Part shown: positions 34,316 to 42,571 of the stretch, piece after piece
Numbering within the stretch: position 1 is the stretch's first letter
Layout: each line of letters begins with the position of its first letter
Assembly (NCBI RefSeq): GCF_029813775.1
Contig: NZ_JARVKW010000011.1
Coordinates: 118,446-182,445 of the forward strand
Reading direction: 5' to 3'
DNA from: Streptomyces sp. DH24
GTDB lineage: Bacteria > Actinomycetota > Actinomycetes > Streptomycetales > Streptomycetaceae
DNA length: 64,000 nucleotides
The notes under the pieces: generated by a model
Told to the model about the DNA's origin: nothing
The model's database searches: none
Seen by the model: only the letters and a program-made list of their open reading frames with translations
Translations under genes and position numbers: made by a program

Positions 34316-35605
34316 ATGGCGGGGCGGAACGGACGCACGGTACGCGACCTCAGGCGGGCCAACCGCACGGCGGTGCTGCAACGGCTCTACTTCGACGGCC
34401 CTCTCAGCCGCTTCGAACTGGGCCCGGTCACCGGACTGAGCTCCGGCTCCGTCAGCAACGTCGTCGCCGACCTGGTCGCCGACGGTCTGGTCGAGGAGGC
34501 CGGCAGCGTCGACTCGGACGGCGGCCGGCCCCGCACCCTGCTGCGCGTGGCCCCCGGCAGCGGCCACATGATCGGCGTCGACGTCGGCGAGACCCGGGTC
34601 CGCATCGAACTGTTCGACCTGGCCCTCACCGAACTCGCCCGCGCCGAACGCCCCCTGACCCCGCAGCGCTACGACGTCGAGGTCATCGTCGACCACGTCC
34701 GCGCCGGCATCGCCGAGGTCCTCACCGCGGCGGACATCGCCCCCGACCGGCTCCTCGGCGTCGGCATCGGCGTGCCCGGCATAGTCGAGCGCACCGCCGA
34801 GCGGGGCGCCGTCGTGCACGGCCAGACCATCGGCTGGGACGCCGTGCCGCTGGAGGCGCTGCTGCGCACCGGCTCCCACCTGCCCGGCAGCATCCCTTAC
34901 TTCATCGACAACGGCGCCAAGACCCTCGGCCAGGCCGAGATGTGGTTCGGCGCCGGACGCGGCGCCCGCAACGCGCTCGTGGTCCTCTTCGGCTCCGGCG
35001 TCGGCGCCTGCCTCGTCACCCCCGAGGTGGAGCACGGCCGGGCCGTCGAATGGGGCCACCTGACGGTGCGGGTCAGGGGCCGCCGCTGCCGGTGCGGCGC
35101 GCTCGGCTGCCTGGAGGCCTACGCGGGCGCCGAGTCGCTGCTCGCCCGCTGGCGCGAGGAGGGCGGACGCCCGCCCGCGGACACCGACGAGGAGACCGCG
35201 CTCACCGCCATGCTCGCCGCCGCCTACCCGGCCGGGGGCGAGAGCGCCGACCCCGTCGCGCTGGCCGTCCTGGAGGAGACCGCCGAGTACCTCGGTGCCG
35301 GACTGTCCGACCTCATCAACCTCTTCCAGCCCGAGCGCATCCTCATCGGCGGCTGGGCCGGACTCCAGCTCGGCACCCGCTTCCTGCCCGCCGTGCGCCG
35401 CCACGCCGTGTCGTACGCGCTGCGGCACCCGGCCGGAAAGGTCACCATCGACCTCGGGCGGCTGGGCCCCGACGCGGTCACCGTCGGCGCCGCCGTCCTG
35501 CCGCTCGCCGACTTCTTCGCCCGGGGCGGGCGCCGGGCCGAGCCGGAGCCCGAGAGTCCGCTGCCCGCGTGGCGCGCCGCGCTGGCGGAGCGGGCGCCGC
35601 ACTGA
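34316..35605 (+). CDS. ROK family transcriptional regulator
   Basis: A 429-aa ROK repressor. The N-terminal winged helix (TVRDLRRANRTAVLQRLYFDGPLSRFELGPVTGLSSGSVSNVVADLVADGLVEE) precedes a sugar-kinase-like domain with GVDVGETRVRIELFD, GVGIGVPGIV, LFGSGVGACLV, the EWGH segment and the zinc motif CRCGALGCLEAY. The position usually read as ENDANAAALAE is IDNGAKTLGQAE here, so kinase activity is doubtful, as expected for a regulator. It probably senses a sugar or sugar phosphate. No sugar genes are adjacent, so the target is unknown. Confidence 0.9.
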   Translation: MAGRNGRTVRDLRRANRTAVLQRLYFDGPLSRFELGPVTGLSSGSVSNVVADLVADGLVEEAGSVDSDGGRPRTLLRVAPGSGHMIGVDVGETRVRIELFDLALTELARAERPLTPQRYDVEVIVDHVRAGIAEVLTAADIAPDRLLGVGIGVPGIVERTAERGAVVHGQTIGWDAVPLEALLRTGSHLPGSIPYFIDNGAKTLGQAEMWFGAGRGARNALVVLFGSGVGACLVTPEVEHGRAVEWGHLTVRVRGRRCRCGALGCLEAYAGAESLLARWREEGGRPPADTDEETALTAMLAAAYPAGGESADPVALAVLEETAEYLGAGLSDLINLFQPERILIGGWAGLQLGTRFLPAVRRHAVSYALRHPAGKVTIDLGRLGPDAVTVGAAVLPLADFFARGGRRAEPEPESPLPAWRAALAERAPH

Positions 35606-35665
35606 GGTTTCGCGGCCGGCCACGGAGGTACCCGCGGGTGATCGCACGACGGAAGGGAGCACGCT

Positions 35666-35917
35666 GTGGCCGACCGCCGCGACCCGGCCCCGGCCGGTGA
35701 ACCCGTTCCGCGGGACATGCCGGACCAGCAGGCCGGCACGGGCGAGGACCCCTGGGACGTGCCTGACGAGCGCCCCGACGACACCGCTGCCGACGAGCAG
35801 GAGACGTCCTCCGGGGACGTCCCCGACACCGATGAAGCGGGCACGGGCCGCGAGGGCGCCCCGCACCAGTCGGGAACCGACCCGGAACAGCCCGTTCCGG
35901 ACGAGTCCTCCGCCTGA
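35666..35917 (+). CDS. Small acidic, disordered hypothetical protein
   Basis: An 83-aa protein with GTG at 35666 and AAGGGAG about 8 nt upstream. It is rich in Asp, Glu, Pro and Gly and has no hydrophobic segment, so it is probably disordered. I do not recognise it. Codon use matches its neighbours and the reading frame is clean, which supports a real gene. It is followed by the convergent epimerase gene. Confidence 0.6.
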   Translation: MADRRDPAPAGEPVPRDMPDQQAGTGEDPWDVPDERPDDTAADEQETSSGDVPDTDEAGTGREGAPHQSGTDPEQPVPDESSA

Positions 35918-35998
35918 CCGGAACCGACCGACTCCGACACGACCACCCGTCCGCCGCACCGGATTCCCGGTGCGGCGGACTCCTGTCGCTCAGGCCCT

Positions 35999-37027
35999 TC
36001 AGCCGACCTTGCGGCCCCGCAACGGTTCCGTCCGCGCGCCCGCGCCCTGCTGCAGGCCCCGCAGGAACTCCTCCAGCACCTCGGTGGAGCCGCGCACCGG
36101 GCGCCAGCCGAGCTCGGCACGCGCACGCGTGCAGTCCATCAGCGGCAGCCGCAGCACCGCGTCGAACAGGTGCGGGGAGGCCGGCAGCAGATGCAGCCCC
36201 CACGCGGCGGCGATCGCCGACCGGGCCGCCGTACGCGGCAGCCGCACCCGGCGCGTGCCCAGCATCTCGCCCAGCAGCTGCGCGTCCACCGGCGGCTCGG
36301 CCGCGAGATTGAACGCGCCCCGCACGTCGGAGTGGACCGCCAGCCGGTACGCGTTCGCGGCGTCGTCGGTGTGCAGCGCCTGCACCCGCAGCCCCGGCAC
36401 GTCCGGCAGGAACGGCAGCAGGTCGGGACGGGCCAGCGGGCCCGGCAGGAACCTGCCGCCGAAGATCCTGCGCTGCTCGCTCGCCGACTCCCGCTTGAAA
36501 AGGAACGCCGGCCGCATCCGCACCACCCGGGTCGCGGGGTGCTCCCGTTCGAACGCGTCCAGGGCCCGCTCCAGATAGGCCTTCTCCCGGCAGTACGCGG
36601 CGTCCGGCCAGCCGTGCGTCGGCCACGACTCGTCCACCGCGTGGTCCTTGGGGCCCGGCGAGTACGCGCCCACCGACGACGCGTGCACCAGCGCCGGCAC
36701 GCCCGCCTCGGCGGCCGCCTCGAACACCCGGATGGAGCCGAGGACGTTGGTGCGCCAGGTCGCCGCCGGGTCGTGCGTCGGCTGGAAGGCCCACGCCAGA
36801 TGCACCACGGCGTCGGCGCCCGTGAACTCCGGGACGAGATCGGCCTGCTGGGACGAGAGGTCGACCGCGGCCCACTCCGTCTTCGGGGGCGACCAGTCGG
36901 GGATCCGCCGGGCCAGGCCCAGCACGGACCCCACCGCCGGATCCTCCGACAGCAGCCGCACCACACTGGTGCCCACGTTTCCGGTGGCGCCCGTGACCAC
37001 GATCCTGCTGCCCGCTGCGCTGCTCAC
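35999..37027 (-). CDS. NAD-dependent epimerase/dehydratase (extended SDR)
   Basis: A 342-aa extended short-chain dehydrogenase. The Rossmann motif is IVVTGATGNVGTSVVRLL; VVHLAWAFQPTHD follows. Ser/Tyr-region motifs are VHASSVGAYSPGP and AYCREKAYLE, in which the usual YxxxK is shifted (the Tyr precedes CREK). The start is GTG at 37027 with GAGGAG upstream. It lies 60 nt downstream of another SDR gene on the same strand. The substrate is unknown; a sugar-nucleotide or a hydrophobic alcohol are options. Confidence 0.85.
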   Translation of the reverse strand: MSSAAGSRIVVTGATGNVGTSVVRLLSEDPAVGSVLGLARRIPDWSPPKTEWAAVDLSSQQADLVPEFTGADAVVHLAWAFQPTHDPAATWRTNVLGSIRVFEAAAEAGVPALVHASSVGAYSPGPKDHAVDESWPTHGWPDAAYCREKAYLERALDAFEREHPATRVVRMRPAFLFKRESASEQRRIFGGRFLPGPLARPDLLPFLPDVPGLRVQALHTDDAANAYRLAVHSDVRGAFNLAAEPPVDAQLLGEMLGTRRVRLPRTAARSAIAAAWGLHLLPASPHLFDAVLRLPLMDCTRARAELGWRPVRGSTEVLEEFLRGLQQGAGARTEPLRGRKVG

Positions 37028-37087
37028 CTTGCGCTCCTCTCGGCCGCCGACTGCGGGGAGTGCCCGGGTACCCGGCGGGCCGGGATG

Positions 37088-38059
37088 TCACCCGGCGAAG
37101 GCGTTCACTCCCGTCAGCTCCACCGACAGGTCCCACAGGCGGGCCGCCTGCTCCGGGTCGGTCGCCCAGGCCCTGACCCCGCTACGGTCGCCGTCCTCCG
37201 TCGCGGGCCCGGCCACCTCGCAGTCCTCCAGGTAGAGGCCGCCCAGACCGTCGAGCCGCGGCGACGTCGCCGCCCACACCTGGGTGGCCGCGCCCTGCCG
37301 CGGGGTCTTGAAGCCCTCCGGGTTCAGCGGGTTGCCGTCGTCGTCGATCCAGCCGCGCTCCACCATCTCCGCCTTCGGCAGGTGCCGCTGGAGGGGCGTG
37401 AGGATGCCGCCCGGGTGCAGGGCGAAGGCCCGGACCCCGGCGTCCCGGCCGAGCCGGTCGAGCCGGACGGCGAACAGCACGTTCGCCGTCTTGGCCTGGC
37501 CGTACGCCGCCCACTTGTCGTAACCCCGCTCCCAGTGGACGTCGTCCCAGCGGATGCCGCAGATGTGGTGGCCGCGCGAGGAGACGGAGACGACGCGGGC
37601 GCCGCCGCGCTCGATCGCCGGCCACAGGCGGCCCACCAGGGCGAAGTGACCGAGGTGGTTGGTGGCGAACTGCGCCTCCCAGCCCGGCCCGACCCGGGTC
37701 TCGGGGCAGGCCATGATGCCGGCGCTGTTGATCACGACGTCCAGGGCGCGTCCGGTGGCGAGGAACCGGTCGGCGAAGGCGCGGACGCTGTCCAGGTCGC
37801 CGAGGTCGAGCTCGTCCACCTCCACGCCGTCGATGCCGACCAGCGCCTCGCGGGCGGCGGCGGTGCGGCGGGCCGGCACGACGACGCGGGCGCCCGCCTT
37901 GGCGAGCGCGCGGGTGGTCTCCAGTCCGAGGCCCGAGTAGCCGCCGGTCACGAGGGCCAGCTTCCCGGTCAGGTCGAGTCCGGCGAGGACGTCGTCGGCG
38001 GTGCTCTCGGCGCCGAAGCCGGAGCCGACGGGGCGTTGCGCGGTGTCGTTGTCGCTCAT
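37088..38059 (-). CDS. SDR family oxidoreductase (retinol dehydrogenase-like)
   Basis: A 323-aa short-chain dehydrogenase. The cofactor motif is LVTGGYSGLGLETTRALA, the NAG motif is INSAGIM, the catalytic serine lies in VVSVSSRGHH and the catalytic Tyr/Lys in YGQAKTAN. The IRWDDVHWER insertion is typical of the WWOX/retinol-dehydrogenase-like subgroup annotated simply as oxidoreductase in Streptomyces. Its start lies about 60 nt downstream of the structured RNA and terminator. Confidence 0.9.
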   Translation of the reverse strand: MSDNDTAQRPVGSGFGAESTADDVLAGLDLTGKLALVTGGYSGLGLETTRALAKAGARVVVPARRTAAAREALVGIDGVEVDELDLGDLDSVRAFADRFLATGRALDVVINSAGIMACPETRVGPGWEAQFATNHLGHFALVGRLWPAIERGGARVVSVSSRGHHICGIRWDDVHWERGYDKWAAYGQAKTANVLFAVRLDRLGRDAGVRAFALHPGGILTPLQRHLPKAEMVERGWIDDDGNPLNPEGFKTPRQGAATQVWAATSPRLDGLGGLYLEDCEVAGPATEDGDRSGVRAWATDPEQAARLWDLSVELTGVNAFAG

Positions 38060-38121
38060 GCCCGGAACGCTACGGACTGGAGCGCTCTCGAGGTCAACCG
38101 CGGGCGGGCCCGGCGCGGGAC

Positions 38122-38295
38122 GGAAAAGGAGGAAGCCCCGGCCGCGACGGGGGAATCACGGCCGGGGCGGCCCGAAGGTGGATACGGACGGCGGTCGCCT
38201 CTCGGCGAAAGGCTCCACAGGGCTTCAGCCGAACGATCGTCCCTGTGGGCAAGGGGTGAGGCCCGGGGACACTGTCCCATCCGTACCCACAGGTC
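38122..38295 (-). ncRNA. Structured small RNA, 6S RNA-like
   Basis: On the minus strand, arms 38290-38277 and 38191-38178 (GTGGGTACGGATGG and CCGTCCGTATCCAC) pair over 14 bp, with two G-U wobbles. Inside, CCACAGGG and CCCTGTGG (38248-38241 and 38222-38215) form a terminal hairpin. The 3' side of the central region holds a GNRA-capped hairpin, CGCC-GAGA-GGCG, and the 5' side a short GGAC-AGT-GTCC hairpin. A closing stem, a large central bubble with a small 3'-side hairpin, and a terminal stem is the 6S RNA layout. A strong terminator follows and a promoter precedes. The 6S RNA gene of S. coelicolor is, as I recall, also next to an oxidoreductase gene. Identity is inferred from structure, not from a covariance search. 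Confidence 0.6.
38135..38168 (-). terminator. Rho-independent terminator of the small RNA
   Basis: GCCCCGGCCG and CGGCCGGGGC form a perfect 10-bp stem; on the minus strand it is followed by TTCCTCCTTTT. The loop (TTCCCCCGTCGC on the minus strand) is shared with the hairpin at 50624-50654. Confidence 0.8.
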
Positions 38296-38299
38296 GTTC

Positions 38300-38326
38300 A
38301 ACGGGCAATTACCGGTGGGTGTTCCC
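38300..38326 (-). promoter_or_regulatory. Candidate ECF (SigR-like) promoter of the small RNA
   Basis: On the minus strand GGGAAC (38326-38321) is separated by 18 nt from GTT (38302-38300), the geometry of SigR promoters (GGAAT/C-N18-GTT). Transcription would begin near 38295, exactly at the foot of the RNA closing stem. A vegetative promoter is less obvious here. Confidence 0.45.
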
Positions 38327-38372
38327 TGGCCTGCCGACGGGCGCGGTGATCCGTGTCACGCGTGCCCGCACG

Positions 38373-39536
38373 TCATTCGGGCAGCTGCTCCCGGTGATCG
38401 TCCGGCACGGTCTCCGCCCAGATGTTCTCCGCCTGGAGCAGCAGCGTGCCGAGGACGGCCGTGCGGGCCGCCTCCTGCCCGGCGTGGTGGCGCAGACTCC
38501 GCTGCAGCCGCTCGTGCAGCTCGTCCATCTCCGCCACCGCCGCCCGGTCGGCCGCCGGGTCGACCCGAGAATCGGGCAGCCGCTCGCTCGCCGTGCGGCA
38601 GGCGTCGCCGATCAGCTCCAGCAGCCGCGCGTACAGGCGCAGCGTCTCCCCCTCGGGCGGGGCGGGCGTCCGGTTGTCGTCGGCCGCCACCGCGAGGGTC
38701 CGCACCAGCGCCCTGACGTGCCCGGTGATCCGGCTCCACCGCTCGTCCTCCGCCTCGTCCGGCAGCGCGGTCGGCGCCGCCCGCGACACCAGATGCAGCC
38801 AGCGCCACGTCAGCCGCAGACTCTCCCGGCTCCAGCCCCGCGCCGAACGCAGCCCCTCCAGGCGGCGCTCCAGCCCGGCCGCGGCGTACGACCAGTCGGC
38901 CGCCGTCGACGCGTCCCAGTCGCCGCGCCGCAGATCGCCGGCCACCCGGTGCAGCACGTCCCCGGCCTGCCGGGCCAGTCCCGAGAGGTTCTCCCGGACG
39001 TCCCGCAGATGCACCGGCGGCAGCACCAGCGCGTTCACCGCCACGCCGATCACCGCGCCGAGGGCCGCCTGCCCCAGCCGGTGGCCCACCGCGGCGCCGC
39101 TCACGGTGCCCGAGGCGAGGGTGAACAGGGCGGTGGTGGCGGCGTAGACGCCCTGGTCGCCGAAGCGGGGCCAGTTCGCCAGCAGCATCAGCGCCGGGAC
39201 GGACAGCGCCAGCGCGACCAGCGTGTCGCCGGTGAGCAGCTGCGCTCCCGAGGCGAGGAGCGCCCCGACGCAGATCGCCGAGAACTGCTGACCGGCCTGC
39301 CGGAGCGAGCTGTAGACGGTGGCCTGGACGAGCACCAGCGCCACCCACGGCGCCATCAGGGCCATCGGGTCGCGCAGCCACTCGTCCGCGATCACCCAGG
39401 CGAGCAGCGCCGCCCCCGCCGCCTTGAGGGACTGCACCAGCAGGTCCCGCTCCCGGCCGGGCCCGCGTCGCACGGCCCGCCCGGCCTCGACCAGGGCGTG
39501 GACCTCCCTGCGTACCGCTTCCGTCACTCGCGTCAT
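38373..39536 (-). CDS. FUSC family membrane protein (copy 2)
   Basis: A 387-aa protein of the FUSC/ArAE type, paralogous in layout to the gene at 32176. Hydrophobic segments occupy about residues 30-175 (LKAAGAALLAWVIADEW, LMAPWVALVLVQATVYSSL, AICVGALLASGAQLL, LVALALSVPALMLLANW, TTALFTLASGTVSG, LGAVIGVAVNALVLPPV). A long helical cytoplasmic tail follows. The family is linked to export of aromatic acids or cell-envelope precursors; the substrate here is unknown. Its stop lies 47 nt before the promoter of the small RNA. Confidence 0.85.
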   Translation of the reverse strand: MTRVTEAVRREVHALVEAGRAVRRGPGRERDLLVQSLKAAGAALLAWVIADEWLRDPMALMAPWVALVLVQATVYSSLRQAGQQFSAICVGALLASGAQLLTGDTLVALALSVPALMLLANWPRFGDQGVYAATTALFTLASGTVSGAAVGHRLGQAALGAVIGVAVNALVLPPVHLRDVRENLSGLARQAGDVLHRVAGDLRRGDWDASTAADWSYAAAGLERRLEGLRSARGWSRESLRLTWRWLHLVSRAAPTALPDEAEDERWSRITGHVRALVRTLAVAADDNRTPAPPEGETLRLYARLLELIGDACRTASERLPDSRVDPAADRAAVAEMDELHERLQRSLRHHAGQEAARTAVLGTLLLQAENIWAETVPDDHREQLPE

Positions 39537-39566
39537 GCGCGGGCGGGTATCCGGATCACCGTCCCC

Positions 39567-40226
39567 TCACGCCAGCGGGCTGCCGGCCAGGTTCCCCAGC
39601 AGATCCGCGGGGTCGTCGTAGACGGCGTCCGCGCCGGCCTCCGTCAGGTCGGCGCGCGGGATGCCGCCGCACAGCACGGCCACACAGCGCACCCCGGCCC
39701 GGCTGCCGGCCCGCATGTCCCACACGGTGTCGCCGACGAACACCGCGCGCTCGGCGGGCACCCCGGCGAGTTCCAGGGCCTGTTCGACGGGTTCCGGGGC
39801 GGGTTTGCCCCGCGTCACGTCCTCCGCGCTCGCGGTCGCGGTGATCGCGTCGTCGGCGTCGATGGCGCGCCGCAGCGCCGACAGCTCCGGGCCGCTCGCC
39901 GACGTGGCGAGCACCACCCGCCACCCGTCGCCGGCCAGCCGCTTCAGCAGCCGCCCGGCGTCGTCCAGCGCGGGCAGCCGGTCGAAGTACTGCCCGTAGA
40001 GCGCCTTGTGCGCGGCGCTGATCTCGTCGTCGCGGTCCTCGTCCCGGTCCTCGCCGAGCACCCGTGCGATCAGGTCGGTGGAGGGCAGCCCGACCGCGCG
40101 GTGGACCGCGTGCATCGGCACCCGGTGCCCGGCCTGCCGGAAGGCCTCCCACCAGGCCGTGACGTGCAGGTGGTTGGTGTCGACGAGGGTGCCGTCGACG
40201 TCGAACACGGCGGCGCGTGCTTCCAT
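39567..40226 (-). CDS. HAD family hydrolase (phosphatase)
   Basis: A 219-aa HAD phosphatase. Motif I is FDVDGTLVD (nucleophile Asp9, Asp11), motif II VVLATSAS, motif III lysine in TRGKPAPEP, and motif IV VFVGDTVWDMRAG. The cap is the small helical type of beta-phosphoglucomutase or phosphoglycolate phosphatase relatives. ATG at 40226 follows GAGGAG. It lies 37 nt after the PHP gene on the same strand, so two phosphatase genes may form an operon. Confidence 0.88.
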   Translation of the reverse strand: MEARAAVFDVDGTLVDTNHLHVTAWWEAFRQAGHRVPMHAVHRAVGLPSTDLIARVLGEDRDEDRDDEISAAHKALYGQYFDRLPALDDAGRLLKRLAGDGWRVVLATSASGPELSALRRAIDADDAITATASAEDVTRGKPAPEPVEQALELAGVPAERAVFVGDTVWDMRAGSRAGVRCVAVLCGGIPRADLTEAGADAVYDDPADLLGNLAGSPLA

Positions 40227-40263
40227 GCGTTCGTTCTCCTCTCGTGGCGGACCGGGTACCACC

Positions 40264-41307
40264 TCAGGGGCCGGCCACGCCGTCGGGCAGCAGCCGCTCC
40301 CGCGTCCAGGCCAGCAGCTCGTCCGCGGACCACGTGGTCACGACGCGTTCCGGGGGCACCCCGCACTCCTCCGCCCGGGCGCACCCAAGGATCTGCCAGT
40401 CCAGCTGGCCGGGAGCGTGCGCGTCGGTGTCGACGGAGAACAGCACGCCCGCGTCCACCGCCCGCCGCAGCAGGCGGCGCGGCGGGTCAAGCCGCTCGGG
40501 CCTGCTGTTGATCTCCAGGGCGGTGCCGGTCTCCGCGCAGGCCGCGAAGACCTCGTCCGCGTCGAACCGCGACTCGGGCCGCCCCCGCCCGGTCACCAGC
40601 CGCCCGGTGCAGTGCCCCAGCACGTCGGAGTGCGGATCGCGCACGGCGGCCACCATGCGGCGCGTCATCGCGCGGGCGTCCATGCGCAGCTTGGAGTGCA
40701 CCGACACGACCACCACGTCGAGCCGGTCCAGCAGGGCGGGGTCCTGGTCGAGGGAGCCGTCGTCGAGGATGTCGCACTCGATGCCGGTCAGCAGCCGGAA
40801 CGGCGCCCAGGTCTCGTTGAGCTCCGCGACCACGTCGAGCTGCTCCCGCAGCCGCTCGGCCGACAGCCCTCTGGCGACCGTCAGCCTGGGGGAGTGGTCG
40901 GTGAGCACCGCCCACTCGTGGCCCAGCCGCGCCGCCGCCCGGCCCATCTCCTCGATCGGGCTGCCGCCGTCGGACCAGTCGGAGTGCAGATGGCAGTCCC
41001 CGCGCAGCAGCGCGCGCAGCCCGTCTCCGGCCCGGGGCCCCGGGTCGGCCGCCTCGCCCTCCAGCTTCCGCAAGTAGCCGGGCACCTGACCGGCCAGCGC
41101 CTCGTGGACGACCTGCGCGGTCTTCGGGCCGACGCCCTTCAGCGACTCCAGGGACCCGGCGGCGGCCCGCTCGCGGACCTGCTCCTCGCCCAGCGCCGCC
41201 AGCGTCCGGGCCGCGGTGCGGAACGCGCGGACGCGGTAGGCCGGCGCCAGGGACCGCTCCAGCAGGAAGGCGATCCGGTCCAGCGCCTCGACGGGGTCCA
41301 TCGCCAC
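40264..41307 (-). CDS. PHP domain protein with N-terminal helix-hairpin-helix region
   Basis: A 347-aa protein. The N-terminal third (MDPVEALDRIAFLLERS and LESLKGVGPKTAQVVHEAL) resembles the HhH/8-kDa region of family X DNA polymerases. The rest is a PHP phosphoesterase domain with metal motifs GDCHLHSDWSDGG, AVLTDHSP, TGIECDIL, VSVHSKL, LGHCTGR and DTDAHAPG. It lacks a polymerase palm, so it is a stand-alone relative of PolX. GTG at 41307 was chosen for AGGAGG 7 nt upstream. A phosphatase or nucleolytic repair role is inferred. Confidence 0.88.
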   Translation of the reverse strand: MAMDPVEALDRIAFLLERSLAPAYRVRAFRTAARTLAALGEEQVRERAAAGSLESLKGVGPKTAQVVHEALAGQVPGYLRKLEGEAADPGPRAGDGLRALLRGDCHLHSDWSDGGSPIEEMGRAAARLGHEWAVLTDHSPRLTVARGLSAERLREQLDVVAELNETWAPFRLLTGIECDILDDGSLDQDPALLDRLDVVVVSVHSKLRMDARAMTRRMVAAVRDPHSDVLGHCTGRLVTGRGRPESRFDADEVFAACAETGTALEINSRPERLDPPRRLLRRAVDAGVLFSVDTDAHAPGQLDWQILGCARAEECGVPPERVVTTWSADELLAWTRERLLPDGVAGP

Positions 41308-41439
41308 TCGGCCACCTCCTGGCTCCAGGGTTCCCCACCGCCGGGGGCCCCGCACGGCGGACACGGCCGGTTTGCCCGGGGTGCGCCCGGGTACTGCGAT
41401 GCCGCGTCGCCCGCCGTCGAGCCGACAAGGAGACCCACG

Positions 41440-42240
41440 ATGACCGTTCCCGCCGGCCGAGTGGCCGTGATCACCGGTGCCGACTCCGGCATCGGCCGCG
41501 CCACCGCCGTCCGCCTGGCCCGCGCGGGCCTGGACGTCGGCATCACCTGGCACGAGGACCGGGAGGGCGCCGAGGAGACCGCCGAGGAGGTCCGCGCCCA
41601 CGGGCGGCGCGCCGCCGTGGCCCCCATGGACCTCACCCGGCTGCCCGGGGCCGCCGACGTGGTCGACGACCTGTGCGACCGGCTCGGACGTCTGGACGTG
41701 CTGGTGAACAACGCCGGTACGGGCACCATGACGCCGTTCCTCGACCTGGAGCTGTCCACCGTCCGCGAGGTCCTGGACGTCGATCTCGTCGGGCCCTTCC
41801 TGTGCGGGCAGCGGGCGGCGCGGCACATGATCCGGCAGGGCGACGGCGGCCGCATCGTGAACGTGACCTCCGTGCACGAGCACCAGCCCCGGGTCGGTGC
41901 GGCGCCGTACTGCGCGGCCAAGGGCGGGCTCGGGCTGCTCACCCAGGTGATGGCCCTTGAGCTCGCCGAGCACGGCATCACCGTCAACGCGGTGGCGCCC
42001 GGCGAGATCGCCACGCCGATGACCGGCCAGGAGGACACGGACGTGCACACCGAGCGCCGCCCCGGTGTGCCGCTGGGGCGTCCCGGCGATGCCCGCGAGG
42101 TCGCCGCCGTGATCGCCTTCCTCGCCGGTCCGGAGGCGTCGTACGTCACCGGCGCCTCGTGGAGCGTGGACGGCGGGATGCTCCGGATGGGGCCGCAGGC
42201 CGGCTCGCACCTGACCGGCGACGAGTGGCGCCGGCCCTGA
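41440..42240 (+). CDS. SDR family oxidoreductase (3-ketoacyl-ACP reductase-like)
   Basis: A 266-aa classical short-chain dehydrogenase: VAVITGADSGIGRA for NAD(P), NNAGTG, catalytic Ser in NVTSVHEHQP, and Tyr/Lys in YCAAKGG. The ending YVTGASWSVDGGMLRMGPQAGSH is typical of a glucose-1-dehydrogenase/3-oxoacyl-reductase-like subgroup in Streptomyces. ATG at 41440 follows AAGGAG. The physiological substrate is not deducible. Confidence 0.9.
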   Translation: MTVPAGRVAVITGADSGIGRATAVRLARAGLDVGITWHEDREGAEETAEEVRAHGRRAAVAPMDLTRLPGAADVVDDLCDRLGRLDVLVNNAGTGTMTPFLDLELSTVREVLDVDLVGPFLCGQRAARHMIRQGDGGRIVNVTSVHEHQPRVGAAPYCAAKGGLGLLTQVMALELAEHGITVNAVAPGEIATPMTGQEDTDVHTERRPGVPLGRPGDAREVAAVIAFLAGPEASYVTGASWSVDGGMLRMGPQAGSHLTGDEWRRP

Positions 42241-42307
42241 CGTGCCGGACCGCCTCGCGGTCATTTCGGGCATTCATGGACGAGAGATGCGTTTTACGCT
42301 CTATGGC

Positions 42308-42559
42308 ATGACCGAAAGCGAGAGCCCTTACATCTCCCACCCGCGGATCATGGTGCTCGGCGTGCAGCCCGGCACCCCGCCGTTCCGGATCGTGGAGATC
42401 GACGGCCAGGTGGTCGGTGAGGCGAGGGCCGTCATCGACGTGCTCCGGGCCGCCGCCACGTTCGGAATCACGGTCCATGACCTGGACGATCCGGACGTGG
42501 TCCGCTGGGTGGGAGGCGACAAGTTCACCTGGACCCGGCGGGGACGCCGGGTGTATTGA
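42308..42559 (+). CDS. Small conserved actinomycete protein, probably leaderless
   Basis: An 83-aa protein (MTESESPYISHPRIMVLGVQPGTPPFRIVEIDGQ, ending WVGGDKFTWTRRGRRVY). I recall it as a conserved uncharacterised Streptomyces protein. The ATG at 42308 has no ribosome binding site. Instead TACGCT (42295-42300) ends 7 nt before it, the layout of a leaderless transcript. In-frame starts at 42242 and 42284 are possible but less conserved in look. There is no membrane segment or signal. Confidence 0.7.
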   Translation: MTESESPYISHPRIMVLGVQPGTPPFRIVEIDGQVVGEARAVIDVLRAAATFGITVHDLDDPDVVRWVGGDKFTWTRRGRRVY

Positions 42560-42571
42560 CCCGCAGGGCGA

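Noticed and set aside
38178..38290. Reading the RNA as a riboswitch for the downstream SDR gene
   Set aside because: A strong terminator with a T-rich tail separates it from the SDR gene, and no alternative antiterminator pairing with that terminator is visible. Mutually exclusive CCACAGGG/CCTGTGGG/CCCACAGG pairings exist but lie within the small RNA fold itself.
38056..38301. 81-aa minus-strand frame across the small RNA region
   Set aside because: Composition is shadow-like and the bases are fully explained by RNA stems, a promoter and a terminator. No ribosome site precedes it.
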